NCBI GenBank assembly: GCA_964589785.1
Contig: CAZPUQ010000002.1
Span: forward strand, 375,665-439,664
Origin: JAGVSR01 sp964589785
GTDB taxonomy: Bacteria; Pseudomonadota; Alphaproteobacteria; Rhizobiales; Hyphomicrobiaceae
DNA: 64,000 nucleotides
Direction of reading: 5' to 3'
Below, one piece after another: positions 9,707 through 20,467 of the stretch (the stretch's first letter is position 1; the number at the start of each line of letters is the position of its first letter). The notes under the pieces are model-generated. The model saw only the letters and a program-made list of their open reading frames with translations, made no database searches and had not been told where the DNA came from. A program made the translations under genes and the position numbers.

Positions 9707-12088
9707 ATGACGGGGGGCGGCCGGGAGCCAGCGGAAGTGGAAAGCGAGGTTGCGCGGGCGCCCCGGCCGCGCCGCCGCAGTGCGGACGTGCTGCGGCGGC
9801 GCTCGGCGGCGGCCGTCACCGCGGTGACGGCACAACTCGCCGAGGAGCGGCCGCGCTTCGTCAATTGGCTGCCGGTGCTTCTCGGTCTCGGCATCGCGGC
9901 CTATTTCGCCCTGCCGCGCGAGCCTTCCGCCGCAGCCGCCCTGCTGCCGTTCGCGACCGGCGCGGTCGCGCTCGCGCTCGCGCCGCCGCACGGACTGGCG
10001 CGGGTTCTCGCCGGAGGCCTGATCGTTGCGGCCGCAGGCTTCGTGCTCGCCAAGGTGCGCACCGACGTCGTGGCCGCGCCCGTGCTCGAGAGGACGCTGC
10101 GCTCGGTCGCGGTCACCGGCGTCGTCGAGCGGCGCGAGCCGCACGCCAAGCGTGGCGAACGCCTCACCCTGCGGCTCGTCGCGGTCGGCGACGTGGCGCC
10201 GGAGCGGATGCCGCGGCGGGCGCGCATTCGCGTGATGGCGCCTGCCGGCGAGCTGCGGCCGGGTGCGACCGTGACGCTGACGGCCACGCTCTCGCCGCCG
10301 GCACCGCCGGCGCTGCCGGGTGGGCACGACTTCGCGCGGGCGGCCTTCTTCGAGGGCATCGGTGCCGTCGGCTATGCGCTGAAGCCGCCGGTCGTCAGCC
10401 CCGCGGCGGAGGAGGCGGGCCTCCGGCTGCGGCTCAGCGCCTTGATCGAGGATCTGCGCTTCAAGATCGCGCACCGTATCGGCGCGGCGCTGCCCGGTGA
10501 GCGCGGCGCGCTCGCCGCAGCCCTGATCACCGGCGAGCGGGGCGGCGTGTCGGAGGCGACCACGGCGGCCTATCGCGACAGCGGGCTCATCCACATCCTG
10601 TCGATCTCCGGCCTGCACATGGCGATCATGGCGGGCTCGCTCTACGCTCTCGTGCGCGTCCTCCTCGCAGCCGTTCCGGCGCTCGCCCTGACGCGGCCGA
10701 TCAAAGCATGGGCCGCCGCCGCGGGCGTCCTCGGGGCTTTGCTGTATCTGGCGATCTCGGGGGGCTCGGCGGCCACGCTGCGCGCGGCGATCATGATGAT
10801 CGTGATGTTCCTCGCGATCATGCTCGGCCGGTCCGCCATCGCCATGCGCAACGTGGCGATCGCCGCACTCGTCATTCTCGTCCTCGCGCCCGAAAGCCTG
10901 CTGGACGTCGGCTTCCAGATGTCGTTCGCGGCGGTGGCGGCCCTCGTTGCGGCCTACGAGGCCCTGCGAGGACGCATGGACCGGACGGGCTTCGCGCCGG
11001 GGCCCGCCGCGCGCGGCGCGCTCTTTCTCGGCGGCATCCTGTTCTCCACCGTGATCGCCGGCCTCGCGGTGACGCCGCTGTCGGTCTACCACTTCCACGC
11101 CATGCAGCACTACGCGCCGCTCGCCAATCTCGTGGCCGTGCCGGTGTGCAACCTGCTCGTCATGCCCGCGGCTCTCGCCACGCTCGCAGCATTGCCCTTC
11201 GGACTGGAAGCGGCTCCGCTGGCCGCCATGGGCCTCGGCCTCGACGTCATGGGCACCATCGCAGCATCGGTGGCCGCGTTGCCGGGCGCGGTGACGCACG
11301 TGCCCCAGGTGCCCGATCCGGCCTTTGCGCTCGTGCTCGTCGGCGGGCTGTGGCTCGTGCTCTGGCAGCGTCCCTGGCGGCTCGTCGGCCTGCCCCTCGT
11401 CCTCGCCGGCCTGGCGCTGGTGCCGGCGGGCACGCGGCCGGACATCCTCATCGGCCGCGAGGGCGCGCTCGTGGCCGTGCGCGAGCCGGGGACGGGGGCG
11501 CTTGCCGCGCACGCCGAGCGGCCATCGACGTTCGAGATCCGGCGCTGGCTCGAGCAGGACGGGGACGCGCGAGAGCCGGCGGCGGTGCGGAAAGGCGCGG
11601 TGTTCCGCTGCGATGCGCTGGGCTGCGCGACCGACGCGCCCGGCGTGCTCGTTGTTGTGTCGCGGCATCCGGCGGGCGCGGCGGAGGATTGCGCACGGGC
11701 GGTCATCCTGGTGGTCCACGGCGCCGCCCCGACCGCCTGCGACGGTCCGCGCCTCGTCTACGACCGCGCGGCGCTGAAAGCGGCGGGGACGGTCGCGCTC
11801 TATCGCACGGACGATGGCGGCTGGCTGAGCGAGAGCGTCGCCGGCGAACGCGGCGAGCGGCCATGGTCGGCGCACCTGCGGCCGCAGAAAGCCGGCCCGC
11901 GGTCAGACCGGTTGCCGGCGATTAGGTCGCCCGGTGGTCCCGAGGACGGCATCGGCCGCACCGCGGCCCCTCATGCCTCCTCCGAGGATGGCGTCGGCCG
12001 CTACGCGGCGCCGCGGGCCGTGGCGGATGCGTTCGAGAATACCGATGACATCCTGCGGCCGGAGATCGAGGACGAGGACGCCCGGTGA
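9707..12088 (+). CDS. comEC: ComEC/Rec2-family competence channel protein
   Basis: Polytopic inner membrane protein of the ComEC/Rec2 family, thought to pass single-stranded DNA into the cytoplasm during natural transformation. The 793-residue product has a basic N-terminal tail, several membrane spans at residues 45-110, a soluble OB-like part, then the competence domain with IHILSISGLHMAIMAGSLY and many further spans. The C-terminal part (from PDILIGREGALVAV) is where a metallo-beta-lactamase-like domain sits in the family, but I see no HxHxDH motif, so that domain is degenerate here. The last 40 residues hold two similar units (EDGIGRTAAPHA and EDGVGRYAAPRA). Convergent with lexA. Confidence 0.92.
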   Translation: MTGGGREPAEVESEVARAPRPRRRSADVLRRRSAAAVTAVTAQLAEERPRFVNWLPVLLGLGIAAYFALPREPSAAAALLPFATGAVALALAPPHGLARVLAGGLIVAAAGFVLAKVRTDVVAAPVLERTLRSVAVTGVVERREPHAKRGERLTLRLVAVGDVAPERMPRRARIRVMAPAGELRPGATVTLTATLSPPAPPALPGGHDFARAAFFEGIGAVGYALKPPVVSPAAEEAGLRLRLSALIEDLRFKIAHRIGAALPGERGALAAALITGERGGVSEATTAAYRDSGLIHILSISGLHMAIMAGSLYALVRVLLAAVPALALTRPIKAWAAAAGVLGALLYLAISGGSAATLRAAIMMIVMFLAIMLGRSAIAMRNVAIAALVILVLAPESLLDVGFQMSFAAVAALVAAYEALRGRMDRTGFAPGPAARGALFLGGILFSTVIAGLAVTPLSVYHFHAMQHYAPLANLVAVPVCNLLVMPAALATLAALPFGLEAAPLAAMGLGLDVMGTIAASVAALPGAVTHVPQVPDPAFALVLVGGLWLVLWQRPWRLVGLPLVLAGLALVPAGTRPDILIGREGALVAVREPGTGALAAHAERPSTFEIRRWLEQDGDAREPAAVRKGAVFRCDALGCATDAPGVLVVVSRHPAGAAEDCARAVILVVHGAAPTACDGPRLVYDRAALKAAGTVALYRTDDGGWLSESVAGERGERPWSAHLRPQKAGPRSDRLPAIRSPGGPEDGIGRTAAPHASSEDGVGRYAAPRAVADAFENTDDILRPEIEDEDAR

Positions 12089-12156
12089 CGTGGCTCCTTG
12101 GCGCCCGACCGAGGAAGCCACAGCCTGAGGAGCGCCGGACCGAGACGCGACGGACC

Positions 12157-12879
12157 TCAATAGCGGCGGATGAGACCGACCAGCCGGCCCTGGATATCGA
12201 CCTGGTCGGGACGGAAGATACGCGTCTCGTAGGCCGGGTTGGCGGCCTCCAGCGCAATCGTCGATCCCTTCTTGCGCAGGCGCTTCAGCGTCGCCTCCTC
12301 GCGCTCGATGAGGGCCACCACGATGTCGCCATTGTCAGCGGAATGGCAGCGGCGGATGATGACCGTATCGCCGTCGTGGATGCCGGCCTCGATCATCGAG
12401 TCGCCCTTGACCTCGAGCGCATAGTGTTCGCCCGGCCCGAGCACGTCGGGCGGACAGGCGATGTCGTTCGAATGGTTCTGGATGGCGCTGATGGGGACGC
12501 CGGCGGCGATGCGGCCCATGAGCGGGATGGAGACCGTGCGCGCATCGATGACATGGGAGGGCGGCAGGGCGGGCTCGGCGATCTTCTTGTCCCCTTCGAT
12601 GACGCTCGGCTGGAAGGCGCGGCGCGGCGGGTCGGATGCGCCGGCGGCGCCCGCGGGCAGGCTGCTCTCGGGGAGCTTGATGACCTCGATGGCGCGGGCG
12701 CGGTGCGGCAGCCGGCGGATGAAGCCGCGCTCGACGAGCGCCGTGATGAGCCGGTGGATGCCGGACTTGGATTTGAGGTCGAGGGCATCGCGCATCTCGT
12801 CGAACGACGGCGGCACGCCCTCATCCTGCATGCGGGCGTGGATGAACAGCAAAAGCTCTTTTTGTTTCTGGGTCAGCAT
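12157..12879 (-). CDS. lexA: LexA SOS repressor
   Basis: Transcriptional repressor of the DNA damage response, a self-cleaving S24 peptidase. The 240-residue product begins MLTQKQKELLLFIHARM, a winged helix-turn-helix to about residue 70, then a linker and the peptidase part. The Ala-Gly cleavage site is in RIAAGVPIS, the catalytic Ser in VKGDSMIEAG and the catalytic Lys in REEATLKRL. I chose the ATG at 12879, which matches the family N terminus and has AGGAG upstream; an in-frame start at 13005 would add 42 residues with no family support. A GTTC-N7-GTTC box lies 147 bases upstream, consistent with autoregulation. Confidence 0.97.
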   Translation of the reverse strand: MLTQKQKELLLFIHARMQDEGVPPSFDEMRDALDLKSKSGIHRLITALVERGFIRRLPHRARAIEVIKLPESSLPAGAAGASDPPRRAFQPSVIEGDKKIAEPALPPSHVIDARTVSIPLMGRIAAGVPISAIQNHSNDIACPPDVLGPGEHYALEVKGDSMIEAGIHDGDTVIIRRCHSADNGDIVVALIEREEATLKRLRKKGSTIALEAANPAYETRIFRPDQVDIQGRLVGLIRRY

Positions 12880-13025
12880 GACCGGCGTCGCTCCTGGTTG
12901 AGCCGTTCTCGCATCAGCGTTGGCGAGGAGCCTCAGCGTCGCGAGCCTTGGTCTGGTGAGCTTGAGCGATCCGCGTCCAGATCGCTGCGCTACTTGCATG
13001 GACAAATCAGGAACGTACCCTAGCT

Positions 13026-13040
13026 GTTCCCGTCACGTTC
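13026..13040. promoter_or_regulatory. LexA box (GTTC-N7-GTTC)
   Basis: The bases read GTTCCCGTCACGTTC, an exact match to the alphaproteobacterial SOS box GTTC-N7-GTTC. It lies between the divergent lexA and kdsA genes, 147 bases from the lexA start and 105 bases before kdsA. Autoregulation of lexA is the natural reading. Confidence 0.85.
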
Positions 13041-13145
13041 CGCAAGCCCCCCGAATGTTACACCGCGTGTTGCCGCGGGAAACGGCGGGGGATTGGGGCG
13101 GGCCGAGCCTGTCATTGGTGCCGCGACGCGCGCTATAAGCGAGGC

Positions 13146-14009
13146 ATGACCAGTCCCGACGTCCTGAAGCCTGCCGCTGTCGTCCACGCTGGCGGGGTGC
13201 GTTTCGCCAACGATCAGCCGATCGCGATTCTGGCGGGGCCCTGCCAGATGGAGAGCCGCCAGCACGCGCTGGAGATGGCCGCGGCGCTGAAGGAGATCGC
13301 CGGGCGGCTCGGCATCGGGCTCGTCTACAAGTCGTCGTTCGACAAGGCCAACCGCACGTCGCTCGGCGGCCGGCGCGGCATCGGGCTCGACGCGGCGCTG
13401 CCGGTGTTCGCCGAGATCCGCGAAAGCCTCGGGCTTCCCGTCGTCACGGACGTGCACGAGGCCGGCCAGTGTGCGCGCGTCGCCCCGGTCGTGGATATCC
13501 TCCAGATCCCGGCCTTCCTGTGTCGCCAGACCGACCTGCTCGTCGCTGCGGCCGAGACCGGGCGCGTGGTCAAGATCAAGAAGGGTCAGTTCCTGGCACC
13601 CTGGGACATGAAGAACGCGGTGGCAAAGGTCGTCGGAAGCGGCAATCCGAACGTCCTCTTGACCGAGCGCGGCGTCTCCTTCGGCTACAACACGCTCGTT
13701 GCCGACATGCGGGCGCTGCCGATCATGGCGGAGACGGGGGCGCCGGTCATCTTCGACGCCACCCATTCGGTGCAGCAGCCGGGCGGGCAGGGGACGAGCT
13801 CGGGCGGCGACCGCAGGTTCGTGCCGGTGCTGGCACGCGCCGCGGTCGCGGTCGGCGTGGCCGGGCTCTTCATCGAGACGCATGAGGCGCCGGAGCGCGC
13901 CCCCTCCGACGGGCCGAACATGGTGCCGCTGTCGGAGTTCGAAGGTCTCGTGCGCGATCTCATGGAGATCGACGCGGTCGCGAAGAAACAGCGGCGCGCG
14001 ACCGCTTGA
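13146..14009 (+). CDS. kdsA: 3-deoxy-8-phosphooctulonate synthase (Kdo-8-P synthase)
   Basis: Condenses phosphoenolpyruvate and arabinose 5-phosphate to Kdo 8-phosphate for the LPS inner core, so it serves the same product as the lipid A block upstream. The 287-residue product shows the family motifs LAGPCQMES near the start, YKSSFDKANRTS, and IFDATHSVQQPGG. Length and motifs are normal. It is divergent from lexA; whether the SOS box between them also affects kdsA is unknown. Confidence 0.97.
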   Translation: MTSPDVLKPAAVVHAGGVRFANDQPIAILAGPCQMESRQHALEMAAALKEIAGRLGIGLVYKSSFDKANRTSLGGRRGIGLDAALPVFAEIRESLGLPVVTDVHEAGQCARVAPVVDILQIPAFLCRQTDLLVAAAETGRVVKIKKGQFLAPWDMKNAVAKVVGSGNPNVLLTERGVSFGYNTLVADMRALPIMAETGAPVIFDATHSVQQPGGQGTSSGGDRRFVPVLARAAVAVGVAGLFIETHEAPERAPSDGPNMVPLSEFEGLVRDLMEIDAVAKKQRRATA

Positions 14010-14107
14010 GGCCGCGCGCGCCGCTGAGGGCCGCTGCTACGGGGCTGCTTGCTTGCTGGCCGGCTGATCGGCCTTTGCCGCAGTTGTCGTCGCACGAACT
14101 TCCCAAC

Positions 14108-14200
14108 GTCATGGTCGCCCTTGAGGCGGCCATCCAGGAACCTCTGCTCCACTGTTGGCGGCTCTGGCCCCTGGACGGCCGGCTCAAGCCCGGCCACGAC
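14108..14200 (-). repeat. Interspersed twin-hairpin repeat, copy 1
   Basis: A 93-base element whose reverse complement matches the elements at 26787-26880 and 48628-48718 over nearly its whole length. The shared layout is a hairpin of the form ATGGCCGGG..CCCGGCCAT, then CCAGGG, a middle CCAACAGTGGAGCC-like segment, then TCCTGGATGG and a second hairpin GGCCGCCTCAAGGGCGGCC. It lies between kdsA and the small gene at 14271, so not in any coding sequence. The rest of 14010-14270 shows nothing else. Confidence 0.85.
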
Positions 14201-14270
14201 ATAAGGGGAGCATCGAGCGATCACGAGGTCCTGTGAGGCCGGGCCGAACCACCGGTCTGGCAGGAGCGCG

Positions 14271-14504
14271 TCACTCGCCGGCGAGGAAGAGCGCGGCAGT
14301 GTGAACGACGTTCGTGAATCCCGGATCCTGTGGCCCGGCGTGATGATAGGCCAGCTGCGGCTGGCACGCCGGACCGGCACAGAGGGTCGCGGTATCGCGG
14401 GCAGCGGCGTCGAGCGCGACCGTGCTCATCACGGTGACGAACAGGCCGATCGTATAGATGCAGGTGAACGCGCCGATCGCTCGTAGAACGCTGTCGATTG
14501 ACAT
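14271..14504 (-). CDS. Small hypothetical membrane-anchored protein
   Basis: A 77-residue product I do not recognise. It starts MSIDSVLRAIGAF and has one hydrophobic stretch (about residues 6-32, ending VALDAAA) that could be a signal anchor or signal peptide, then a short Ala/His/Pro-rich tail with two Cys (LCAGPACQ). The ATG at 14504 has AGGT upstream. It stands alone between kdsA and the phosphohexomutase gene, with 278 bases upstream of it that contain GGTTAAC and ATGGTTAG, possible CtrA half-sites. Coding is likely from the coherent membrane segment but not certain. Confidence 0.55.
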   Translation of the reverse strand: MSIDSVLRAIGAFTCIYTIGLFVTVMSTVALDAAARDTATLCAGPACQPQLAYHHAGPQDPGFTNVVHTAALFLAGE

Positions 14505-14782
14505 GGCTGGACCTCGCTTGGGCAAGAAACGAGAGAGGCAGAAATGCTGTCCAGGGCTGCGAAACGAGAGACGGACATCGTGCCGGGGCCTGAACCCGTT
14601 CACCATGCCTAAGGAGAGGTTAACAGATTCCTTATGGTTAGCGGCCGATGAACAAGGCTGACGGCAATATGTTCCGCGACGGACGGCAAAAATGCACCGG
14701 ACCGGCCGGGAGGCGGCGGAAGAAGGACGAGCAGCGGGCGTGTTGAAGGGGGTGAGCGGCGCGCGTTCGCAACGACGCCGGC
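14505..14782. other. Intergenic region with possible CtrA half-sites
   Basis: No gene seen. On the minus strand the segment 14618-14641 reads as CTAACCAT and GTTAACC half-sites, 18 bases apart start to start, upstream of the small gene at 14271-14504. The spacing is not the classic TTAA-N7-TTAA, so this is only a weak suggestion. Confidence 0.25.
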
Positions 14783-16282
14783 TCAGATCTTCTGATTGTA
14801 GGCGCCGACTTCCGGGTGCCGCGCGAGGCGGGCTTCGATGTCGCGGAACATCGCGATCTTGTTTGCCTCCGACACGGGACTCTCGACGACGATGACGAGC
14901 TCGGGCTTGTTGGAGGAGGCGCGCACGAGACCCCACGTGCCGTCGGCGAGCGTCACGCGCACGCCGTTGACGGTGACGAGATCGCGCACCGCCTGGCCGG
15001 CGATCGTGCCGCCGGACTTGGCGATGCCCTCGTACTCGGCGACGATCTTGTCGACGATGCCGTATTTCTTCTCGTCGTCGCAGTGCGGCGACATGGTCGG
15101 CGACTGGTAGGTCTTGGGCAGTGCGCGCCTCAGGTCCGCCATGGACTTGCCGGGCGCGCGGTCGAGCATGTCGCAGACGGCGAGGGCGGCGACGAGCCCG
15201 TCGTCGTAGCCGCGGCCGAGCGGCGGCTGGAAGAAGAAATGGCCCGATTTCTCGAAGCCGACGAGCGCCTTCTGCTCGAAGGTGTAGCGCTTCATGTAGG
15301 AGTGGCCGGTCTTCCAGTAGAGCGCCCTGGCGCCGTTCGCCTGCAAAACGGGATCGGTCATGAAAAGCCCGGTCGACTTCACGTCGGCGACGAAGGTCGC
15401 GTTCGGATGCTGCGCGGAGATATCCCGCGCCAGCATGACGCCGACGGTGTCGGCGAAGATCTCCGCGCCCTCGTTGTCGACGACGCCGCAGCGGTCGCCG
15501 TCGCCGTCGAATCCGAGCCCGACGTCGGCCTTGTGCGCCAGCACCGCCTCGGAGATGGCGTGCAGCATCTTCATGTCCTCGGGGTTGGGATTGTAGCGCG
15601 GGAAGGAGTGGTCGAGCTCGCAGTCGAGCGGCACGACCTCGCAGCCGACCGCCTCCAGCACCTGCGGCGCGAAGGCGCCCGCCGTGCCGTTGCCGCAGGC
15701 CGCGACGACCTTGAGGCGGCGCTTCAGCTTCGGCCGGCGCGTCAGTGCCGCGATGTAGCGCTCGGCCACGTCGGGCACGAACAGGTAGCGGCCGCCGTCG
15801 GCGGTCTTGTAGGCGCCCGAGAGCACGATCTCCTTCAGCCGGCTCATCTCGTCGGGGCCGAACGTCAGCGGGCGCGCAAGCCCCATCTTGATGCCGGTCC
15901 AGCCGTTGTCGTTGTGCGAGGCCGTCACCATCGCCACGCCTTCGACGTCGAGGTCGAACTGGGCGAAGTAGGCCATCGGCGACAGCGCGAGGCCGATGTC
16001 GTGCACCTCGCACCCGCCGGCCAGCAGACCCGTGATGAGCGCCTGCTTCACGCTCGCCGAGTACCAGCGGTAGTCATGGCCGACGACGATGCGCTTCGGC
16101 ACGCCGCGCTCGGCGAACAGCGTCGCCATGCCGAGCCCGACGGCGTTGAGGCCCATCAGGTTGATCTCGTCGGGGAACAGCCAGCGCGCATCGTACTCGC
16201 GAAATCCGGTGGGCTTGACGAGGGGAAGGCGCTCGAAATCGGCCGTGTTGGGTTTGAGGTCGGCGCGTGGACGGGGAAGCAT
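14783..16282 (-). CDS. Phosphomannomutase/phosphoglucomutase
   Basis: Alpha-D-phosphohexomutase family enzyme interconverting hexose 1- and 6-phosphates (mannose or glucose) for surface polysaccharide and LPS precursors. The 499-residue product has the phosphoserine loop MVTASHNDNGW, the metal-binding loop GFDGDGDRCG, and the sugar-binding FEKSGHFFF region. I chose the ATG at 16282 (MLPRPRADLKP), preceded by AAGG; the in-frame ATG at 16402 would add 40 residues of Arg/Ala-rich sequence. Sequence alone does not tell mannose from glucose specificity, so no symbol is given. It is followed on the same strand by the small gene at 14271. Confidence 0.93.
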   Translation of the reverse strand: MLPRPRADLKPNTADFERLPLVKPTGFREYDARWLFPDEINLMGLNAVGLGMATLFAERGVPKRIVVGHDYRWYSASVKQALITGLLAGGCEVHDIGLALSPMAYFAQFDLDVEGVAMVTASHNDNGWTGIKMGLARPLTFGPDEMSRLKEIVLSGAYKTADGGRYLFVPDVAERYIAALTRRPKLKRRLKVVAACGNGTAGAFAPQVLEAVGCEVVPLDCELDHSFPRYNPNPEDMKMLHAISEAVLAHKADVGLGFDGDGDRCGVVDNEGAEIFADTVGVMLARDISAQHPNATFVADVKSTGLFMTDPVLQANGARALYWKTGHSYMKRYTFEQKALVGFEKSGHFFFQPPLGRGYDDGLVAALAVCDMLDRAPGKSMADLRRALPKTYQSPTMSPHCDDEKKYGIVDKIVAEYEGIAKSGGTIAGQAVRDLVTVNGVRVTLADGTWGLVRASSNKPELVIVVESPVSEANKIAMFRDIEARLARHPEVGAYNQKI

Positions 16283-16418
16283 GGCAGAAGCCTTGGCTCT
16301 TGGGCGCAACAGAAGAGGACGGGCGCGCGGGAAAGGCCCGCGCGCCGCGCTTTGCACGGACAATGTGGCGGCCCGCGGGCCGGTGCGGCAAGAGCAAAGC
16401 ATGGCCTGCGGGAAACGT

Positions 16419-17003
16419 TTATTCTTCCAGCACGAGGGTGCCGGCGCGCATGTCCACCCGGCCGAGCTTGTTGAGGAAGGACATGCCGAGCAGCGTCACG
16501 CCGAGCGCACCCCGCTCCGAGACCACCCCGCGCACGTTGCGCACCGTGATGTCGCCGATCGACACGCTGTCGAGCACCACCGGGGCGACGCGGGCGGTGC
16601 CGTTGGCGGTCTGGGTGCGGTGGGTGAAGTCCTTGTCCGTGACGAAGATGCCGGCCTCGTCCGCATCCTCGTAGGTGAGCGCCACGACGGAGGCCCCCGT
16701 GTCGACCATTACCGCGACGTCGCGGCCGTTGATCTCCGCCAACGCATGATAGTGCCCGTCGGGGCCCATCGTAAGCTCGACGGCGTTGCCGCCGGCGCCG
16801 GCCGGACCCGACAACGACGGGTCGTGAGGCGCGTCCGGCCCGGCCGTCGCGGCCGCGAGGCGCTCAGCCTCCGTGCCAAGCAGGCGATGCGCCAGCGCCG
16901 TGATCTCCGCGAAGTGCGTGACCGAGACGACGCACACGCCGGCGAAGAACGCCCAGGATAGGACCTCGCCCAGGAGAGTGCGGTGACCTGACGACATGCT
17001 CAT
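16419..17003 (-). CDS. Retropepsin-like (clan AA) membrane aspartic protease
   Basis: A 194-residue protein of the TIGR02281 type: an N-terminal membrane span (about residues 10-35), a short linker and a retroviral-protease-like domain. The catalytic motif is VMVDTGASVVAL, and the domain ends with LLGMSFLNKLGRVD, the typical GMSFL signature. Such proteins act as dimers in the periplasm; substrates are not known. It lies 89 bases downstream of a paralogue (17093-17800) on the same strand, so the pair arose by duplication. The start is uncertain by a few codons (ATG at 17003 or 16997). Confidence 0.88.
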   Translation of the reverse strand: MSMSSGHRTLLGEVLSWAFFAGVCVVSVTHFAEITALAHRLLGTEAERLAAATAGPDAPHDPSLSGPAGAGGNAVELTMGPDGHYHALAEINGRDVAVMVDTGASVVALTYEDADEAGIFVTDKDFTHRTQTANGTARVAPVVLDSVSIGDITVRNVRGVVSERGALGVTLLGMSFLNKLGRVDMRAGTLVLEE

Positions 17004-17092
17004 GTCATGCCCGTGGGGAGAGTGAGCTCATGGCGGGGCCGGCCGCAGACCGGCCACGCCCGCACCGCGACATCCCCGCGCCCGCGCGGACG

Positions 17093-17800
17093 TCAGCCGC
17101 GCAGCGTCAGGAAGTCTCCGGAGAACTCATAAGAGCGCAATCGCCTTAAGAAACTCATACCGAGCAAACTCTCGTTAAGATTTCCCGGCATGGCGACGAG
17201 GGCCTCCACGTCGTCGAGGACGATATCGCCGATGGCGAGCGTCCTGAGGCGCACGGGGGCGGCGAAGGTGGAGCCGTTGGCCGTGCTGACGGGTGTGGAG
17301 AAGACGAGGGCGGAGACGTCGATGCCCGCCCGCTCCGCGTCGGTCGGCTTCAGCACGACGCTGGAGGCGCCGGTATCGACGAGCAGCGTGACCGGTGCGC
17401 CGTTGACCGAGCCGCGCGCCACGAAGTGCCCGCCCGGATGCTTGCGCAGGCGCACGGCGCGCTCGCCGGCCTCTCCGGCCGCCTCGGGGAGGGGCGCGCC
17501 GGCGGGCAGCATCTCCGCACCCACGCGCCGTGCCACGTGACCGAGCTCGCCGCGGAAGGCATAGCCGACGATGAGCGCGGCGAAGAGAACGACCCAGATG
17601 CCGACGTGACGCAGCGCATGCGCGGCGCGGCCGCGATAGTCGCCGGCGAGCGACGCGCCGTAGATGAGCGCCAGGGCCGCAAACACGACAAGCGCCGCGA
17701 TCTCCCCGCCCTCCAGACTGAGGAGTGAGAGGTCCTGGCCGGAGAGCAGATAGAAAAGGCCGACGAGGCCTGCGAGCAGAATGAGCAGCCAGCCCAGCAT
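17093..17800 (-). CDS. Retropepsin-like (clan AA) membrane aspartic protease, paralogue with extra spans
   Basis: A 235-residue protein of the same TIGR02281-type family as its downstream neighbour. It has about three N-terminal hydrophobic segments (residues 1-20, 32-50 and 66-85) before the protease domain, which carries LLVDTGASSVVLKP and ends GMSFLRRLRSYEF. Compared with the neighbour it has two more membrane spans and a different linker. It starts four bases after the DUF1289 gene stop, so the two are almost surely co-transcribed. Confidence 0.9.
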   Translation of the reverse strand: MLGWLLILLAGLVGLFYLLSGQDLSLLSLEGGEIAALVVFAALALIYGASLAGDYRGRAAHALRHVGIWVVLFAALIVGYAFRGELGHVARRVGAEMLPAGAPLPEAAGEAGERAVRLRKHPGGHFVARGSVNGAPVTLLVDTGASSVVLKPTDAERAGIDVSALVFSTPVSTANGSTFAAPVRLRTLAIGDIVLDDVEALVAMPGNLNESLLGMSFLRRLRSYEFSGDFLTLRG

Positions 17801-17804
17801 CAGG

Positions 17805-17975
17805 TCACGCCTTCTTCAAACGCTTCGGTCGGAGCGGCAACTCGACCATGATGCGGCGGCGCTCCTCGGCCGTATAGCTGCCCCAGGACGCGATCTCTTC
17901 CAGCGTCCGTCCGCAGCCCTCGCAGAGCCGGGTGGCCGGGTCGATGACGCAGATCCGGATGCAGGGAGTTTCCAT
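17805..17975 (-). CDS. DUF1289 family protein
   Basis: A 56-residue cysteine-rich protein of the DUF1289 family. It shows METPCIRICVIDP, then LCEGCGRTLEEI: four Cys in a C-x3-C and C-x2-C pattern, plausibly a metal or Fe-S site, followed by the family's WGSYTAEERRRIM segment and a basic tail. The ATG at 17975 fits the family N terminus; an upstream in-frame start at 18008 would add 11 residues. Function unknown. It leads the two-gene unit with the aspartic protease at 17093. Confidence 0.85.
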   Translation of the reverse strand: METPCIRICVIDPATRLCEGCGRTLEEIASWGSYTAEERRRIMVELPLRPKRLKKA

Positions 17976-18118
17976 TCGTCCGCCGATCCGGCCAACCGCG
18001 GCCGGCAAGGAAAGTGCCTAACGACAGTGGTGACTTAGAGGCGGCGCGGGAGGCTCGCAAGGGGCGTGAGACCTGACGGCGAACAGCCTGACGGCGCGAG
18101 CGCGGACGGCCGCCGGGA

Positions 18119-19822
<1,704 letters not shown>

Positions 19823-19861
19823 TCGCTAATGTAGAGTTTACCGGACGGGGGCGGAGCGGAG

Positions 19862-20404
19862 ATGGCATTCGGTCGGCAAATGCAACTTGGCGGCGTCCGG
19901 CCGAGCCGGCGGCTGGTCCGCAGCCTGGTGCTCGCCGCGCTCCTCATCCTTGCGACGCTCCTGTCGCGCTGGCTGCCGCAGCCGGTGCTGGAGACGGTGG
20001 AGGGGCGGCCGCGGCTCGTCGACGGCGACAGCTTCTTCCTCGGCCCCGACGAGGTGCGCCTCGTCGGCATCGACGCGCCCGAGGGCCGCCAGACCTGCGC
20101 GCGGCCGGACGGGCGGACGTGGCGCTGCGGCGAGGACGCGAGGCGCGAGCTCGAGCGGCTTGTCGCCGGCGGCCCGATCCGCTGTGACGTGCATGACCGC
20201 GACCAGCATGGACGCCTGCTCGCAACCTGCCGCTCGGACCAGGGCGTCGATCTTAACGCCCGCATGGTGGAGCAGGGCTTCGCGGTCGCGTTCGGCGCCC
20301 ACGAACGGGAGGAGGCGGAGGCGCGGGCGCACAAGCGCGGAGTGTGGAATTCCACGTTCGAGCGGCCGCAGGACTGGCGTCGGCGCAACCAGGCCGGCTC
20401 CTGA
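19862..20404 (+). CDS. Staphylococcal-nuclease-like (SNase/thermonuclease) protein
   Basis: A 180-residue secreted or membrane-anchored nuclease-fold protein. Residues 16-38 form a hydrophobic signal anchor after a basic N terminus. The SNase-like domain follows, with VDGDSFFLGPDEVRLVGIDAPEG (shown in part) giving the first catalytic Arg and nearby acidic residues, and RDQHGRLLATC giving the second Arg. Two Cys (RQTCARPDG and WRCGEDAR) could form a disulfide outside the cytoplasm. It is divergent from the histidine kinase with only 40 bases between them. Confidence 0.85.
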   Translation: MAFGRQMQLGGVRPSRRLVRSLVLAALLILATLLSRWLPQPVLETVEGRPRLVDGDSFFLGPDEVRLVGIDAPEGRQTCARPDGRTWRCGEDARRELERLVAGGPIRCDVHDRDQHGRLLATCRSDQGVDLNARMVEQGFAVAFGAHEREEAEARAHKRGVWNSTFERPQDWRRRNQAGS

Positions 20405-20467
20405 CGGCTCACGACGGCGGCCCCGTCCTGATCCCGTCCTGACCAGGACCGCCGGGAGGCAGCGCAT

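Noticed and set aside
12923..13025. Further SOS boxes between lexA and the GTTC-N7-GTTC site
   Set aside because: GAACGTACCCTAGCTGTTC has inverted halves with 11 bases between them, not the direct-repeat form of alphaproteobacterial LexA.
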